Shown in pieces: positions 25,471 through 37,204 of a DNA stretch of 64,000 nucleotides (positions within the stretch are counted from its first letter, which is position 1; each line of letters begins with the position of its first letter). Where the stretch lies: the NCBI RefSeq assembly GCF_000150275.1, contig NW_002060955.1, forward strand, positions 1,557,225 to 1,621,224. Reading direction: 5' to 3'. A program made the translations under genes and the position numbers. This DNA comes from Trichoplax adhaerens (Eukaryota; Placozoa; Uniplacotomia; Trichoplacea; Trichoplacidae). Below the pieces are notes generated by a model. The model saw nothing but the letters and a program-made list of their open reading frames with translations. It was not told the origin of the DNA and made no database searches.

Positions 25471-25990
25471 GTATCCTCTTTTCTTAAGCTCCTTGTGCAA
25501 TTCTCTGCATTGCAACTAAAACCACATTATCTGACTCTTCGAACCCTCCATCACACGTATATAGATATTATTGCATTTATTGACGTCATATATTTTACTT
25601 TAATAACGCAATTATCTGTATCTCGCTTTTCTACAATTGCCAATAGACATTTTAACAAGAAATATATCAGTTTACTAAGGATCTAGAAAACTATTCTTTA
25701 AAAATAAATAATTGTCGAATTAACTAAGAAACTAGAGGAGAATTTTGCTTGTTTTCAATAGGATCAGCTAATGGTTCTATACGTCAGTCCATTGCTTATT
25801 CTTACAATTTTCATTATTACTAATAATCATAAAAATAGTAAATAAAATTACTGCTTTATTACTATTCAGAGCAATTTACAATTTCGTTCAAAACAGGTGA
25901 ATGCTTGCAGTTTAAGATTAATCTTTACCAATGAATGGAGTTATCGATATTACTACGCAATATATTTCCGCATATTTATATAAGTAACAT

Positions 25991-26527
25991 TGTGACGGAG
26001 TACAGACTCCGTAAATTAATCGTAGCGTTAGTTTCAGTAATTAAGATTTTATTAGTTGTTAATAACCTTTATTTATTAGGTACTCGTTAATTATAATTTT
26101 ATTAGCAGTCTAATCATACTTGTTGTAGACTCTGTGCAGAATAGTTTACTTACAGAGGTGACAACTAATATTCACACGTAGTAATTTCTGTTACTTTATG
26201 CCGACCCTTTGATTGTTAATTGGCTCTTAATTAGTTCGTAACTCGTTAGTGTTGTTTACGCCGTCTGCCATACTAAACCATATAGACAGCCGGCTATACG
26301 AACCTATATATTTTTAGGGTTATTTGCCTAAGCTGTGCGCCGAGTGCAGCCGAGCTAGAGTATATAAAGCCCGGTGCTTTCATTAGCTAGTGAGTTGATG
26401 ACGATTGACCGTGTAGTGTACGTGTGTAATTAGAGTAGTCTTGGATATCAAGACTACCTTGGTTTAATAAACTAATTTAAAAGCCTAAGTTTAGTCTGCT
26501 CTTAGCTTTTCTTGAGCTGACACGACA
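25991..26527 (+). repeat. Solo LTR E with exact target-site duplication
   Basis: 537 bp, TG...CA, flanked by AACAT at 25986-25990 and 26528-26532. It starts TGTGA and then a perfect hairpin CGGAGT-ACAG-ACTCCG. It carries a strong core promoter (GAGTATATAAAGCCCGG, about 26359) with GC-rich sequence just upstream, a downstream AATAAA (about 26466), and ends GACACGACA. A 5-bp duplication is typical of Ty3/gypsy and retrovirus-like integrases. Nothing internal remains, so it arose by LTR-LTR recombination. Confidence 0.88.
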
Positions 26528-26532
26528 AACAT

Positions 26533-27127
26533 TAATGATATTCACCATCCTTAATTATATAATTACTTGATAAAATTTTTGCGTCATTTTGTATTTCATT
26601 ATGGTGTATTGGGTGAAAAGTTAGGTAGATGAAATAATTTAAACTGTCACATATTCACAGCAGTCCTATTGAACGCATACAGAAAGTTTATACTACACTA
26701 CAAGATTTCAAATATACTTTAAAATTCAAAGCAGTGTTTTCTTAGCCCAACCTCAGCAGAACTAAACACAAGTGAGTATACAGAAACGACATTTCGGATT
26801 TGTAAGCCAAGTTTAAAGTAGCTGCTTATTGTTCAAATCTTTTTAGTTTCATACTATTCAATTCATACTTTAGCCCGAATAATGTAAAGCAACATTGGCA
26901 TCATACAAGGCTGGAAAGGACAAAAAAAACGTCTGATTAGACTAGATTAAACTATTCTACCTTACTGTATTATCTCCCTTAGTAAAAACAAATTAGCGGT
27001 AAATTTGCTGGCAGTAATTAACTATTAATGTATTTATGTAAAATTAAAAGCAATTTAAAAGGTCACTATGTATCGTCCTCTTGTAAAAATAATTTTCAAA
27101 CATTAAATTTGAAATCTTTATGTATAA
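26533..27127. other. Intergenic, nothing recognised
   Basis: AT-rich sequence between two solo LTRs; no gene, RNA or repeat recognised. Confidence 0.4.
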
Positions 27128-27132
27128 GATCC

Positions 27133-27682
27133 TGTTACGGTGTTGCCTTGTCATTAGGATAGTTTAATAAGTACAGTAGTAGCTAGTATGGAGAATATCT
27201 ATATTTGTAGTGCTAGGTAAGATAAGTAATGCCTTAACTTGGATGATGTTTGTAATAGTTCATTACATATTTGATATTGATTGTTATTGTGTGATAGATA
27301 GCATTAAGATGATTCAAGTTCTAGTTGATGATAGCTGAATTAGACAACCTACGAGCTTACACTAAGATTAAGTATGAGTAAGACATTCAAAATATTTACT
27401 GATAGAAAAGCTATGTAAGGAACATCTCAGTTCGAGATATTTCTCCTAGTAAGGTATAATAATAATACTGTTGTTGTTTGCAAATTAGACGGTTCCTATA
27501 TAAACGGGAACATTTGAGCTGAGTGGTGTGGTAAAAAGTTGCAGATGTACTGTATCTCAGCTAATAGAAGTTTCATCTTTACAGTCTTTTGCTATGTGCA
27601 TTTACGCTAAGGGCGTTTAAGTCAGCAGTTACTTATAGACTTTTACTGTACGTTACCTTTTCGCAGAAGTGAAAATGTGACA
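27133..27682 (+). repeat. Solo LTR G with exact target-site duplication
   Basis: 550 bp, starts TGTTACGG and ends AATGTGACA, flanked by GATCC at 27128-27132 and 27683-27687. It has a TATA box (TCCTATATAAACGGG, about 27496) and a U5 stretch (GGGCGTTTAAG, then GTACGTTACC, about 27612-27660) homologous to copies D and F. The 3' end can pair TTTTC with GAAAA just before TGTGACA. Confidence 0.87.
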
Positions 27683-27687
27683 GATCC

Positions 27688-28987
27688 ATTTTGATATTAA
27701 CTGATGTCCGTATCCGTCTTTGAACTGGAACGTTTGCTAATGAATAACAATTTTACATGTCAAGGATTTCAATTATCCTTATTTCCAAGAAACACGTAAA
27801 CAAAAATATATATCCAAATTAGGAGATTATTCATAAAGCTAGTGATATTTACATTAATTTAAAAATAAGCTGGCTTAGTATTTTTAGCATTAATTAAAAC
27901 TCAAAGAAATCTTACTAATCAGTTCATAAGTGGTGCTAGATATTATATTATGTTACTTGACAATGTACGTGCACGGTCCGTTTCAGGAACGGATCTAAGT
28001 CCTTTATTTAAATTCTTAAGGCAATTTTGCTAATGCTATCTTTAAATAAAGTGGTTCAGACTCGTATGTATAATGTTTATATATAATTGAGGTTATAGAA
28101 TTCAAAAAATAGATAAGAATAATTTAGTCTATTAGTTGACCCCCAGTTCTTGAATATATAATAAAATTAAAATTATTTAAAATTTGGCCCTATAACAGTC
28201 ATTGATTCCTTCAGCAAGCAATTACATCCTAAAAAATCACAAGAAAGAGTTGATTGTTTACAATCTTTTAAATTACGTATCGAATAAGTCTACGCATAAC
28301 GTAGCATTGAAATAAACTTAATTTTAATCAATCTTCTAGAATATATGTTTTATGAAAGGCTCACAAATACGAATTTTAATTCGAAAAAATTTAATTTCAC
28401 AAAATTTTCATTAAGCGTCTGTCAATGACTCAACGGAAATAGTAATGGCTGCAATACCGATAATGATGACATTATTTTTAAATACTTCATTCCATCCTTT
28501 TACCCCGAAGATACCATATCTTTAAGCTCTACCCTACTTTTCAGCTACTGGTGGTGAATATATATTACAATTTGTATATTTCCACCAGATACAATCCTTA
28601 TTTGTAGTAAGGTCATAATCATAATTACGCTATATCAGTTGTATTTAGGTATCCACCATGAGTATTGATGCTCTTCCGGTCGAGAAATTTTCACTCTTAC
28701 ATCTCTCCTTCATTGCGTTCTTGTACTTTATTACAAAATTAAAGCAAATATGCAAATTTAGTTATACAACACAGCAAATCAATACTATCGGTCATAGGGT
28801 TGAGAGCATAGGAAATAGAGCACCTTTTCTTTGTCATATTGTCTTTTTACAACTGGCTACATAATTGGGTAATTTTGTTTTGTTTTCTATTAGTATTTAT
28901 GACATCAACTAGAACCTACGTGACCTCTAATTTCAAATGCAAACGGATTATAGCTTAAGACAACTGTACACAGCACAATTATATAAT
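27688..28987. other. Intergenic, AT-rich
   Basis: No gene recognised. A 68-codon frame at 28658-28864 shows no motif. A hairpin-capable CCGTTTCAGGAACGG lies near 27978, next to GTGCACGG; it could be an LTR edge, but no partner end was found. Confidence 0.4.
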
Positions 28988-28992
28988 GCAGG

Positions 28993-29434
28993 TGTCACAA
29001 ACCAGCTTCGTGACAAGGATAACGTAAAACAAATCTCTAAATTACTATAGTCTCCGGGATTCAGTATCCCTTAACTACCTCACAAGAATTTAGACGCCTT
29101 TGCTTCTACGTTAAACTCAATTAGATAATTGAGAACTGCTTTATTCAACTATCTGACGGGCTTATATGCCCTTCTACAGCAGCTAACATTCACGAGTTAT
29201 CTTATAAAAATACTTAGGTGAGAACATCTACTAACTAGTTTTTCACAGTCGGACTATAATATGTCCATTCACAGAATCATTGCAGTACACATTACAGCAC
29301 AGCATTAAATTTACTGTAACACATTTATAATTAGAGTAATTCCTATTGTAAGGAACTAGATGTAATATATTATCACTATATTATATTAACCAAATTTAGA
29401 TAGCTATTTCTTCACGGTAGTTCGTACCGTGACA
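28993..29434 (-). repeat. Solo LTR F with exact target-site duplication
   Basis: 442 bp in - orientation, flanked by GCAGG at 28988-28992 and 29435-29439. Read on the - strand it starts TGT and then a hairpin CACGGTA-CGAAC-TACCGTG. It has a TATA box (GGCATATAAGCC) and AATAAA soon after, and ends GTCACGAAGC...TTTGTGACA. It shares its right half with D at high identity. Confidence 0.88.
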
Positions 29435-29439
29435 GCAGG

Positions 29440-30484
29440 CTATACCAATTTCAAGTAAAGTCTGATGCGTTAATTTTATATGTAATAGATAATTATCTTA
29501 GAATTTAATATAATTTTCGAGATAAAGACCTTCAGCATGTAAGCAAAATGATAATACCAATCACAGCTATTTAGGATATCCTTTTAAATCTGAGCCGACG
29601 AATAAGAGTACAAGTCAGCATGATGATATCGTATGTTTCATATTATTGAAAGAAATTTAAGCAAAATTAACTGAAAAGATCTATACGACTACTTGCAAAA
29701 AGTCGAAGTAGTATATAATTGAGTCCTATAATTACTTTTATATTTTGTTATCGTATCATATATTATCAGCAGCTGCAATCTAAATACAGTACTAGAAATA
29801 GGTATTCTTACATTGTCTCCTTTATTCAATTATATAGAATTGAAAATATCCATTTCATAATTATGGCCTTTGTCGACCTTCAGGTTATTGATGTTAAAAA
29901 TGTAATACCAAGGTAAGTTCATATAGTAATACAAATAAAATTTATGAAAGAAAACTTAACAACTGACGGTTATAATTAGAATTTTACGATCATTACATGC
30001 AATCGGATAAGATTTAAATCAACATAAAATATCGATATATCAATTTAGATGCACAAAATACGGTGTTCAAATAAGAGAATTTCACAGTTTTCGATTTCGT
30101 ATCACTTATGGACTTAGCAGACATTCTAGATTAATTATTAAAAAAGCAACAACAAGTATTCTACCAGACCTGTATTTTATTGATAAATTTTTAATTCAAT
30201 TTTTTATCTTTTATTAAAGTAGAGTAATCAACAATTCCATTCTATAAGGTGGAATTGTTCTGAAACGTCATTGTTACTGCACAACACTGTCAATCAGCTT
30301 TGGCTCTACAATTAATTGAATCCTTTATTAACTACGTTCTTTCAATTAATATGTAGAAAATACCAGTGGATAGATTTAGTAGATTAGTATAATAAGTCTA
30401 TCATCGCGTACTTTTAACAAGCAGTTAGAATCTTCGTTATCAAGACGTTCTAAGCACGTAAATCTTTATGACCTTTGGAAATTC
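29440..30484. other. Intergenic; 5' flank of GPCR 3 with hairpin
   Basis: The frame at 29719-29916 begins I-I-T-F-I-F-C-Y-R-I-I-Y-Y-Q-Q, reminiscent of TM5/third-loop sequence of the array receptors, but the match is too short to call. A perfect 10-bp-arm hairpin (30230-30239 with 30250-30259, loop of 10) lies 226 bp upstream of the GPCR 3 start; its role is unknown. Confidence 0.4.
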
Positions 30485-31510
30485 ATGATGAATAACAGCA
30501 ATGTAAATCAATCAATGCAACAATTTTACAACACTGTTTATTCTTATGCTGCTATTGGTGCAATCCCTATTACAGTTGTTGGGTTAATCGCTAATATCTT
30601 TTTATTAATTCTCTTTATAACTGATAAATATTTTCGCAAGGCAACATATGATTTACTATTAATTTCAATTTGCTCAGATATCATTGCTAACATCACTTCA
30701 TTGATTACCTTTATCCAGATCGCTATACATCATCATGATTATCACAGTGGGTCACTAATGTGTCGCTATTATGTTTATATTTATGCTAGCTCTTACGGCA
30801 TATCCATTTCGACCTTAACATTACTTGCTATCGATAGATATTATGCTATTATTAGGCCATTATCGCCATTTTATCGAATCTATCGACGCCAATTTTTGAT
30901 CACATGTGAAATAGGAATATGGATATTGTCCTTATTAATCCATATTCCAACATTTTTCTACATGTCAGTCCATCGACAAGATACACTTTTGTGCGATTTT
31001 CCCGACATAACCAATTCAGTTTCGGCCTATTTGATATCATTTGTATTAATTGACAATATTTTACCATCGTCAATTATTAGCATCACTTACGGAAGAATTA
31101 TTATTCATCAAAATAATTATGTACAACCAGGACAAATGGGACGAAACCAACTCCAAAATGATATTAATAAGCGTCAATTAACTAAAATGTTAGGAACTAT
31201 CAGCTTCTTCTATGTAATAACTACTATACCGACATCCTTTGTCTTTCTTGGTTCAGCTATTACGCAAAAATCGTTACTCAAAATTCGCCAAGATAGTTTA
31301 GTAGCTTTTTTATTGATATTTTTCTCTATCTCTGTTACAGCCAGTATTTCAACAATCAATCCCTTTTTATATCTTGCATTTGATAAAAAACTAAGCAAAA
31401 AAGCATTAACAAGATTAGGAGCCATTCGCAATTTTATCTACGAAAAGACCATATCGACCCGGGCAGTTTTTAATAATTCAGGTCAAACACCAACAGCAGC
31501 ATCAACTTAA
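30485..31510 (+). CDS. Rhodopsin-class GPCR 3 (TM6 Trp lost)
   Basis: Single-exon 341-residue seven-helix receptor; ligand unknown. The start is the first of two adjacent ATGs (M1, M2); either fits. An N-terminal N-N-S glycosylation site lies at 3-5 (not in a signal peptide). Landmarks: N37, D65, C93, D117-R118-Y119, W146, ECL2 C160 within H-R-Q-D-T-L-L-C, P184, Y192, third loop opening H-Q-N-N-Y-V-Q-P-G, TM7 N282-P283-F-L-Y286. ECL1 carries three consecutive histidines (82-84) plus H87. Unlike its siblings TM6 reads T-T-I-P (I238-P239), so the Trp of the W-P pair is gone; TM6 is otherwise regular. The tail is about 50 residues and Ser/Thr-rich at its end. Class assignment is firm; function is inferred only from the family. 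Confidence 0.95.
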   Translation: MMNNSNVNQSMQQFYNTVYSYAAIGAIPITVVGLIANIFLLILFITDKYFRKATYDLLLISICSDIIANITSLITFIQIAIHHHDYHSGSLMCRYYVYIYASSYGISISTLTLLAIDRYYAIIRPLSPFYRIYRRQFLITCEIGIWILSLLIHIPTFFYMSVHRQDTLLCDFPDITNSVSAYLISFVLIDNILPSSIISITYGRIIIHQNNYVQPGQMGRNQLQNDINKRQLTKMLGTISFFYVITTIPTSFVFLGSAITQKSLLKIRQDSLVAFLLIFFSISVTASISTINPFLYLAFDKKLSKKALTRLGAIRNFIYEKTISTRAVFNNSGQTPTAAST

Positions 31511-34500
31511 TTACGTTTTGCTTTTAAAAAGCAATGGCATGAAAAATATATCTACGATCACAGTTAAAAACTTCAATCTAAAATTTTAACCATTCCTTAT
31601 AGCATTTCAAACAGTGATGAATTCGTGTTGTGTTCAATTTCGGAATTTATTGTAAAATTATTCTTTTAGTATGGCTTTATTCCGCCAAAAATATAATGAT
31701 GAAAAATAGAGTCAACTTTTCGACCTAATCAGACTTTTACAACTTTTTTTACATAACTTTATGATTAAAATTAGCCTCAGAATTACAATAAAATTCATGC
31801 GTAAAGAAAATTAAACTAATAACTTGGTTTTAACACAACTTCTTTACATTTTTTGTTAGTAATTAATAGTATAAGATAAATCTCTAACAAATAGAACATT
31901 TACTTTTTGAACAGCATTTTATTTGGAACTACTATATCATTTATAAGGTTATAATAATTAATCACGTTTGTAATGTATGTTTTAACCGTAGTAATTCATT
32001 CCTTCATTCGTTAGTGTCGCTAACCAATGCATAGGAATGTCGTAATAATAGTGATTGTAATCAATATCCTTTTAAGAAATAATCAGCAAGCTCATAAATG
32101 CTTATTGTAATGATTTATTAAATATTAATACAAAGTGGTTCAAGAATCTTCCTTATTCAGATATTAATCATATAATTTCGAACAAATTGATATGTTAAAT
32201 TGATCACTGATATAACAAGCCCAACTGGCGATTATACGCAATCGAAAATAAAGCCATGACTATAATTCTGGCAAATCAGTATAGATCTCAACAAAAATAA
32301 TAGTGCACTTAAATCTTAAATCGATTTATTACGTTGCTTAGTACAACCTACTATACAGTACAACTGCATCAGTACAGTGAAGATGTGGGCTAGGCAAATA
32401 ATCGTAAGGTTATACCAGTCAGTTATCAGAATAGATAACAAATTGAAGCAACCATATTAGTAATGATTGTAGAAGAAGTTATCCATAACTGATAGAATAG
32501 AATACATTTTCTATCCAAAGCTAATCTGGAAGAATCATATTAATTTAAGAACAATTTGCATTAAGGAAAACGAGAATGCTCACTAATCTTCACAGTTGGC
32601 CTTAATTTTTTTTTCTTCACCTTGAATTTGATAAATAAATAAATGTTGGCGGTATCCGTGGTACCAAAACTCATTTTATGCCAATTGATTAAGATGGTGC
32701 TTGCAAAAAATTTACTAACTTCAAATTCACGAATAGTACCGGTAGCGCTTTAGAGAATACCTCAGAAGCGTGTTTAATACATTGGTGATACAAGTGTGAA
32801 TGGGTTCCGATATTAATTAATTAACACTAATCCCACCATTTTCGCATGGCAGGTTAAGTGCTGTACAATTTCATGCCCATTTTGTTATTTGCCTTTATTT
32901 AAAAGAACAATTAAAGGTAACTGCGACAATTTGTGACCTACTACATAATTATTATAATCGATTTACCAATTTTATCAAACATGCATATGTAGGTGCATGA
33001 GAGTGGAAAAAGAAACTGAAGACATTAAAGTTCTAGACATTATTCATATCTTTAGAAGTAGATGTTTGAATTTTCCATTCTTTTTGATTTTAATCTACCT
33101 ACATTGTGAGACTATTATGAGAAAATAGAAATTTGCTGTAAATTACTACTTAACAACAGGATTACGTAAATTACCATAGATCAAACGCTTACCAAAAATG
33201 GTACTCATTAAAAAAAACAAGGTATTGGAACTGGTTGTTATAAAACTCGAAGTATTTCTACTATCTCTAGTAGAATTAAGACATATGGACCGGAAATTAT
33301 TTTTATAAATTAAATTAATTAGATCATTTTGGCCATATTTTAACGTGATTATTTCCTTTGCCGATCCTACCGAAGTTGTTGCATTTCTACGTACTTCTGA
33401 ATCACTCCCATACTATTCTACAATTCCTGTACATGGCTAACTAGCCAAATCACAGCAGCATCATCATCAACGTAATTTTATGTTACACATTTTGATAATA
33501 CCATAAATAACTAAATCCTAAAGTGATGCAACGTACCTGTGATTATTTCTCTAATCCGATGCTTTACTTACAAAATAAGAAAGTTAATTGAAAATTGTCT
33601 ATATACGGTACCAAAAGTAAAGTTTATTATAAGCACTGAATTGTTTTCATGTGTCGCAAGGGTGCTTGTGGCATAGAGAAATTAATGTAAATACATTCCT
33701 AGATATGTTATCTTATGGAATCTACGTTACATTAATTGTCATTATCACAAAAATTAGTTAAGATAAGAGTAGCGATTGCAATTTAAAGAATATTGAAATA
33801 TGCAAAACCAGATATCGGAACAGAATTTATTATAACCTCTATAGATGAAATGTACGGGCTCTTTATTAACAGTCACAAAAATATCAAGAGGCAACTTCGT
33901 TTACAACCTTCATATTGCCAAGAGAAGGATTGAGTGTGCAATTTTATCATGGCAATCCTCACGAAAGCTTCGTGAAATATTTTATTTAAGAAATCTATAC
34001 CTTGAAACGTGATGATAGACAATGGCTGCTAAGCATTATCAAAATATTAATTATAGTCCTATTTTAATGATAAGGGAACTCATATCGACGTTTAACAATC
34101 GTATTACATCAATAACGCTTGCAAGATATACATTATGCTATACAGACAGAATGCAGTCCAAACTTTGTACTCTTAAAGCTTTTAAGAAGAAAGGAGGAAA
34201 AGTTACTATGCCTTCTACTTCGAATTAAATATGATTCAACAGCAGCAGCGACATAAGTTAGCAAAATCGTAACACCATTTTGTATTCCTAAAAAGTGGAA
34301 GTTAACTTCCCAGGAGAAATTTCAATATTAGCTATATGTCTGTAAATCAAATGCAAATTCTTCTGGATATTCTTAACGTCAGCATTTGATAGGATTTTTT
34401 TAAATAGTAATATTATTCGGTAAATCAGTAAAGGAAAGGTAGCCATAAAAAAAATTAAATATCACTCACACCTTTCGTTAAATATTTAGTATTTAATGAA

Positions 34501-36169
34501 CGTGCAGAACAGTAGCGATTGCTATGTTAATTTCGAGGAAATCTATTCAATGCTGCGGAACATGAAATACTGGCACAATAGACTTTGGTTTCATTAACCT
34601 ATGCCACATACATTGTTCAAATGTAAATTATGAACAGTATCGATATTTTATGCAAAGTACCGGCAGAGATTTAAATTATTCATTACATGTTCAGAAATAT
34701 GTTTTTCTTTCCGTTTAAGCTATCAAGTCCTGACAGAAATTTACTCCTTATTATTAAATGAACGTTATTTATAAGAATGATAGCATAAATAACATAGTTT
34801 TTCGCATTTTCAGTATCTTTTCATAGATTGAGCAAGGTAATTCATTATATTGAATAGAAACTATTTTTAAATACCGGTAGTTAGAAAGATGATTAAATAA
34901 AAAACGCAGAATTAATGAAATTTAAGGCTAGATAATTCGCTATTCATTACCAATAACAGATAGTATGACAGCCTTAAATTTATAAAAGTTATTTATCGCT
35001 TAGGCATACAACGATTGTTAATTTAAATCAAATACTTTTAATGAATGTTAATGAACTATTGCTATAGGTACAACACAATATCTTAAGTTAAGATGATACT
35101 GGAACAAACACACCCAGAATCGCTATTTGACTGTTTATTAAAAAAGTAGATATTACACCAATTACTTTCATAGCTGCCAATAGCTGTCGCCTTGATTGGC
35201 ATTTCATCTATTCTTACTATTTTAGCATTATTTCAATACGTGTAATATGACAGCAGATTTTCTAAAAACATCTTTAACTTACAAAGTCAAAAATTAGAAA
35301 TGAAATTCTTATCTACTTTCCTTATACGAGTGATTTATACAAGATCATTTTTACAGATTGTTCTGATGGTAATTAAGGCAACAAATTCCAGAAACATAGA
35401 GCCACACCTTAGAAATAGCATTCATTTTAAGATCTCGATGTGATTAGCTAGAAATAATAATCTTAGCAAACTTTTGCGAATACTTTACTTTTAGCTTGTT
35501 TATTCGACTATTTACACTACTACCCGTTGAATCATATAATAAATAGTTATACAGTAAACATAGCATAATAGCACTTTGTGTCATTAGCATATTAAGAGCT
35601 TTTGCTACACAAATTGAGTAACATGATTTTAAATTAAGACATGCAGTAACGGACAACAATCATCCTGATGAATCACAATTACGTTCAAAATAGGTAATAT
35701 TGTATGTATTAATTTATTCTATCGTTCAGTAAGCCTTTAGACCTCAATAATTAATAGACATTGCTAGCTATTCATAATCATAGTCATCCCAGATATCATA
35801 AGAATAGAAAACAATAACCAAAGCTATTATTTCGAGCGCTTGATAAGCAATATCTTCCGTATTCGTACAAGTCTAGTCAATAGTTTAATACAGAAGATTG
35901 TCCAGATCAGATTATATGTTTTCAGGCATCTTTTTATTTTAATAGATGATTAGTTATTTACAACTGTAATTATGGCTAAAGATGAAGTCTATGCTTCAAG
36001 TAGCAATTAGAAAAATTTATCTTTCCTCAATACTTTCAGTCTTTATTATTTTCATCTACCTGGCAATTCACTTGCTTTAAGCATAAAAACTTTACTCTTT
36101 AAACAATTCCAGCATCAGTTAGGCTAATAAAAAAATCTAGTTATCAATCTTCATAATTACTACAGGAAC
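31511..36169. other. Intergenic, AT-rich, possible receptor debris near 35.2 kb
   Basis: No intact gene. At about 35165-35280 one frame reads P-I-A-V-A-L-I-G-I-S-S-I-L and, after a stop, D-S-R-F-S-K-N, compatible with TM1/ICL1 of a decayed array receptor, but the following sequence does not continue the match. A perfect hairpin TCACGAA-AGC-TTCGTGA lies near 33959-33975. Remaining open frames (34022-34228, 35444-35659) show no motif. Confidence 0.4.
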
Positions 36170-37204
36170 ATGAATGGTAGTTTCCAACGAAAGGCTATCA
36201 TCTCAGCAATCTATACTTATGGTTCTATTATTGCCATCGTCTTATTTTCTATCGGACTGATGGCTAACATCTTCCTACTTTATATATTTACTTTCGAAAA
36301 ATATTTTCACAAATCAACGTATCAGCTTATGTTAGTATCATGTATCTCCGACATTGTATCGATGATATGTTCCCTCCATGCTTATACCCAAGCGGTGCTG
36401 AATGTACTTGATTACTATAAAGGAACCATCATATGCAAAGCTGTTATGTACGTGGTAGGAACGTCTTATACCTTTCCATTTTGAATTTATGCTTGATTGC
36501 TATAGATCGATACTTCACAGTCGTCCGATTACAGGTGAGATGGTATCGTATTCATAAGAAACGAATTCTTGTTTTTACTGAACTGATGATATGGACTTTA
36601 GCGGCAACAGTTCGTTTTCCTCTCGTTTTTTATGTCGGGGTAAATAAGACAGATAATATCTTGTCTGATCTTCCTATTATTACGAGCGCGATTTCTGTTT
36701 AATTTTTTGTCTTAGTTTTGATATGCTACATTATCCCGTCCACAATTATTGAATTAATATATTGGCGAATTATTCTTCATCAGAAATCATACATTCGACC
36801 TGGACAAATTACAAATCAGCAACGCAACGGCGCCTACAGCAAGCATATAAACGGAAATTTATCAGAATGCTAGCCATTATTGCCGCATGTTATATTTTGG
36901 CTACATGGCCTATGTTTGTCACATTGATGAGTAATGGCCAAATGTTACCTGGCCAATGTCGGCAATGAGATGGACAGTACGACAGTCAGGTATTGGCTGG
37001 CCATTGCCGACATTGGTCAGGTAACGTTCGGCCAATTTCGGCTATGAGATTACGGTTATTAATCCGCTTTTATATATTAAATTCGACCAAAATATTCGTC
37101 GGAAAGTCTTTAAACTCTTTCATTCATTAGGCTTTGCGATCCTTAAAGATCAGCAATCAACAACTGTTGTATCAGTATCGAATAGAGAATCTAATCCACT
37201 TTAG
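36170..37204 (+). pseudogene. GPCR 4, recently disabled member of the array
   Basis: It aligns from start to stop with GPCR 5 but is broken at four places. (1) A frameshift near 36466-36478 at the middle of TM3. (2) A nonsense codon TAA at 36700-36702 where siblings have Tyr (start of TM5). (3) A frameshift near 36816-36822 in the third loop. (4) Roughly the TM6-TM7 connection is replaced by a palindromic insert (36936-37050), after which T-V-I-N-P-L-L-Y and the tail resume to a TAG at 37202-37204. Still readable: N of TM1, S-D of TM2, D-R-Y, H-Q-K-S-Y-I-R-P-G and W-P of TM6. The ECL2 cysteine is Ser (V-N-K-T-D-N-I-L-S). The frame pieces stay highly similar to siblings, so inactivation is recent compared with the 19.6-kb copy. 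Confidence 0.92.
36936..37033. repeat. Palindromic insertion inside GPCR 4
   Basis: Two 31-bp arms (36936-36966 and 37003-37033) are inverted copies with about four mismatches, separated by 36 bp. A 20-bp piece, GGCCAATGTCGGCAATGAGA, also recurs directly at about 37030-37049 with two changes. It is GC-richer than the surrounding gene. It fits a small foldback/MITE-like insertion that replaced roughly 35 codons, or a templated repair event. No other copy was recognised in this window. Confidence 0.75.

Noticed and set aside
29719-29916. ORF with a TM5/third-loop-like beginning
   Set aside because: The resemblance to Y-W-R-I-I-I-H-Q-K is short and the rest of the frame has no receptor features.
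35160-35290. Possible TM1/ICL1 of a decayed GPCR
   Set aside because: Spacing fits but identity is low and no TM2-TM7 remnant follows; left as a suggestion only.
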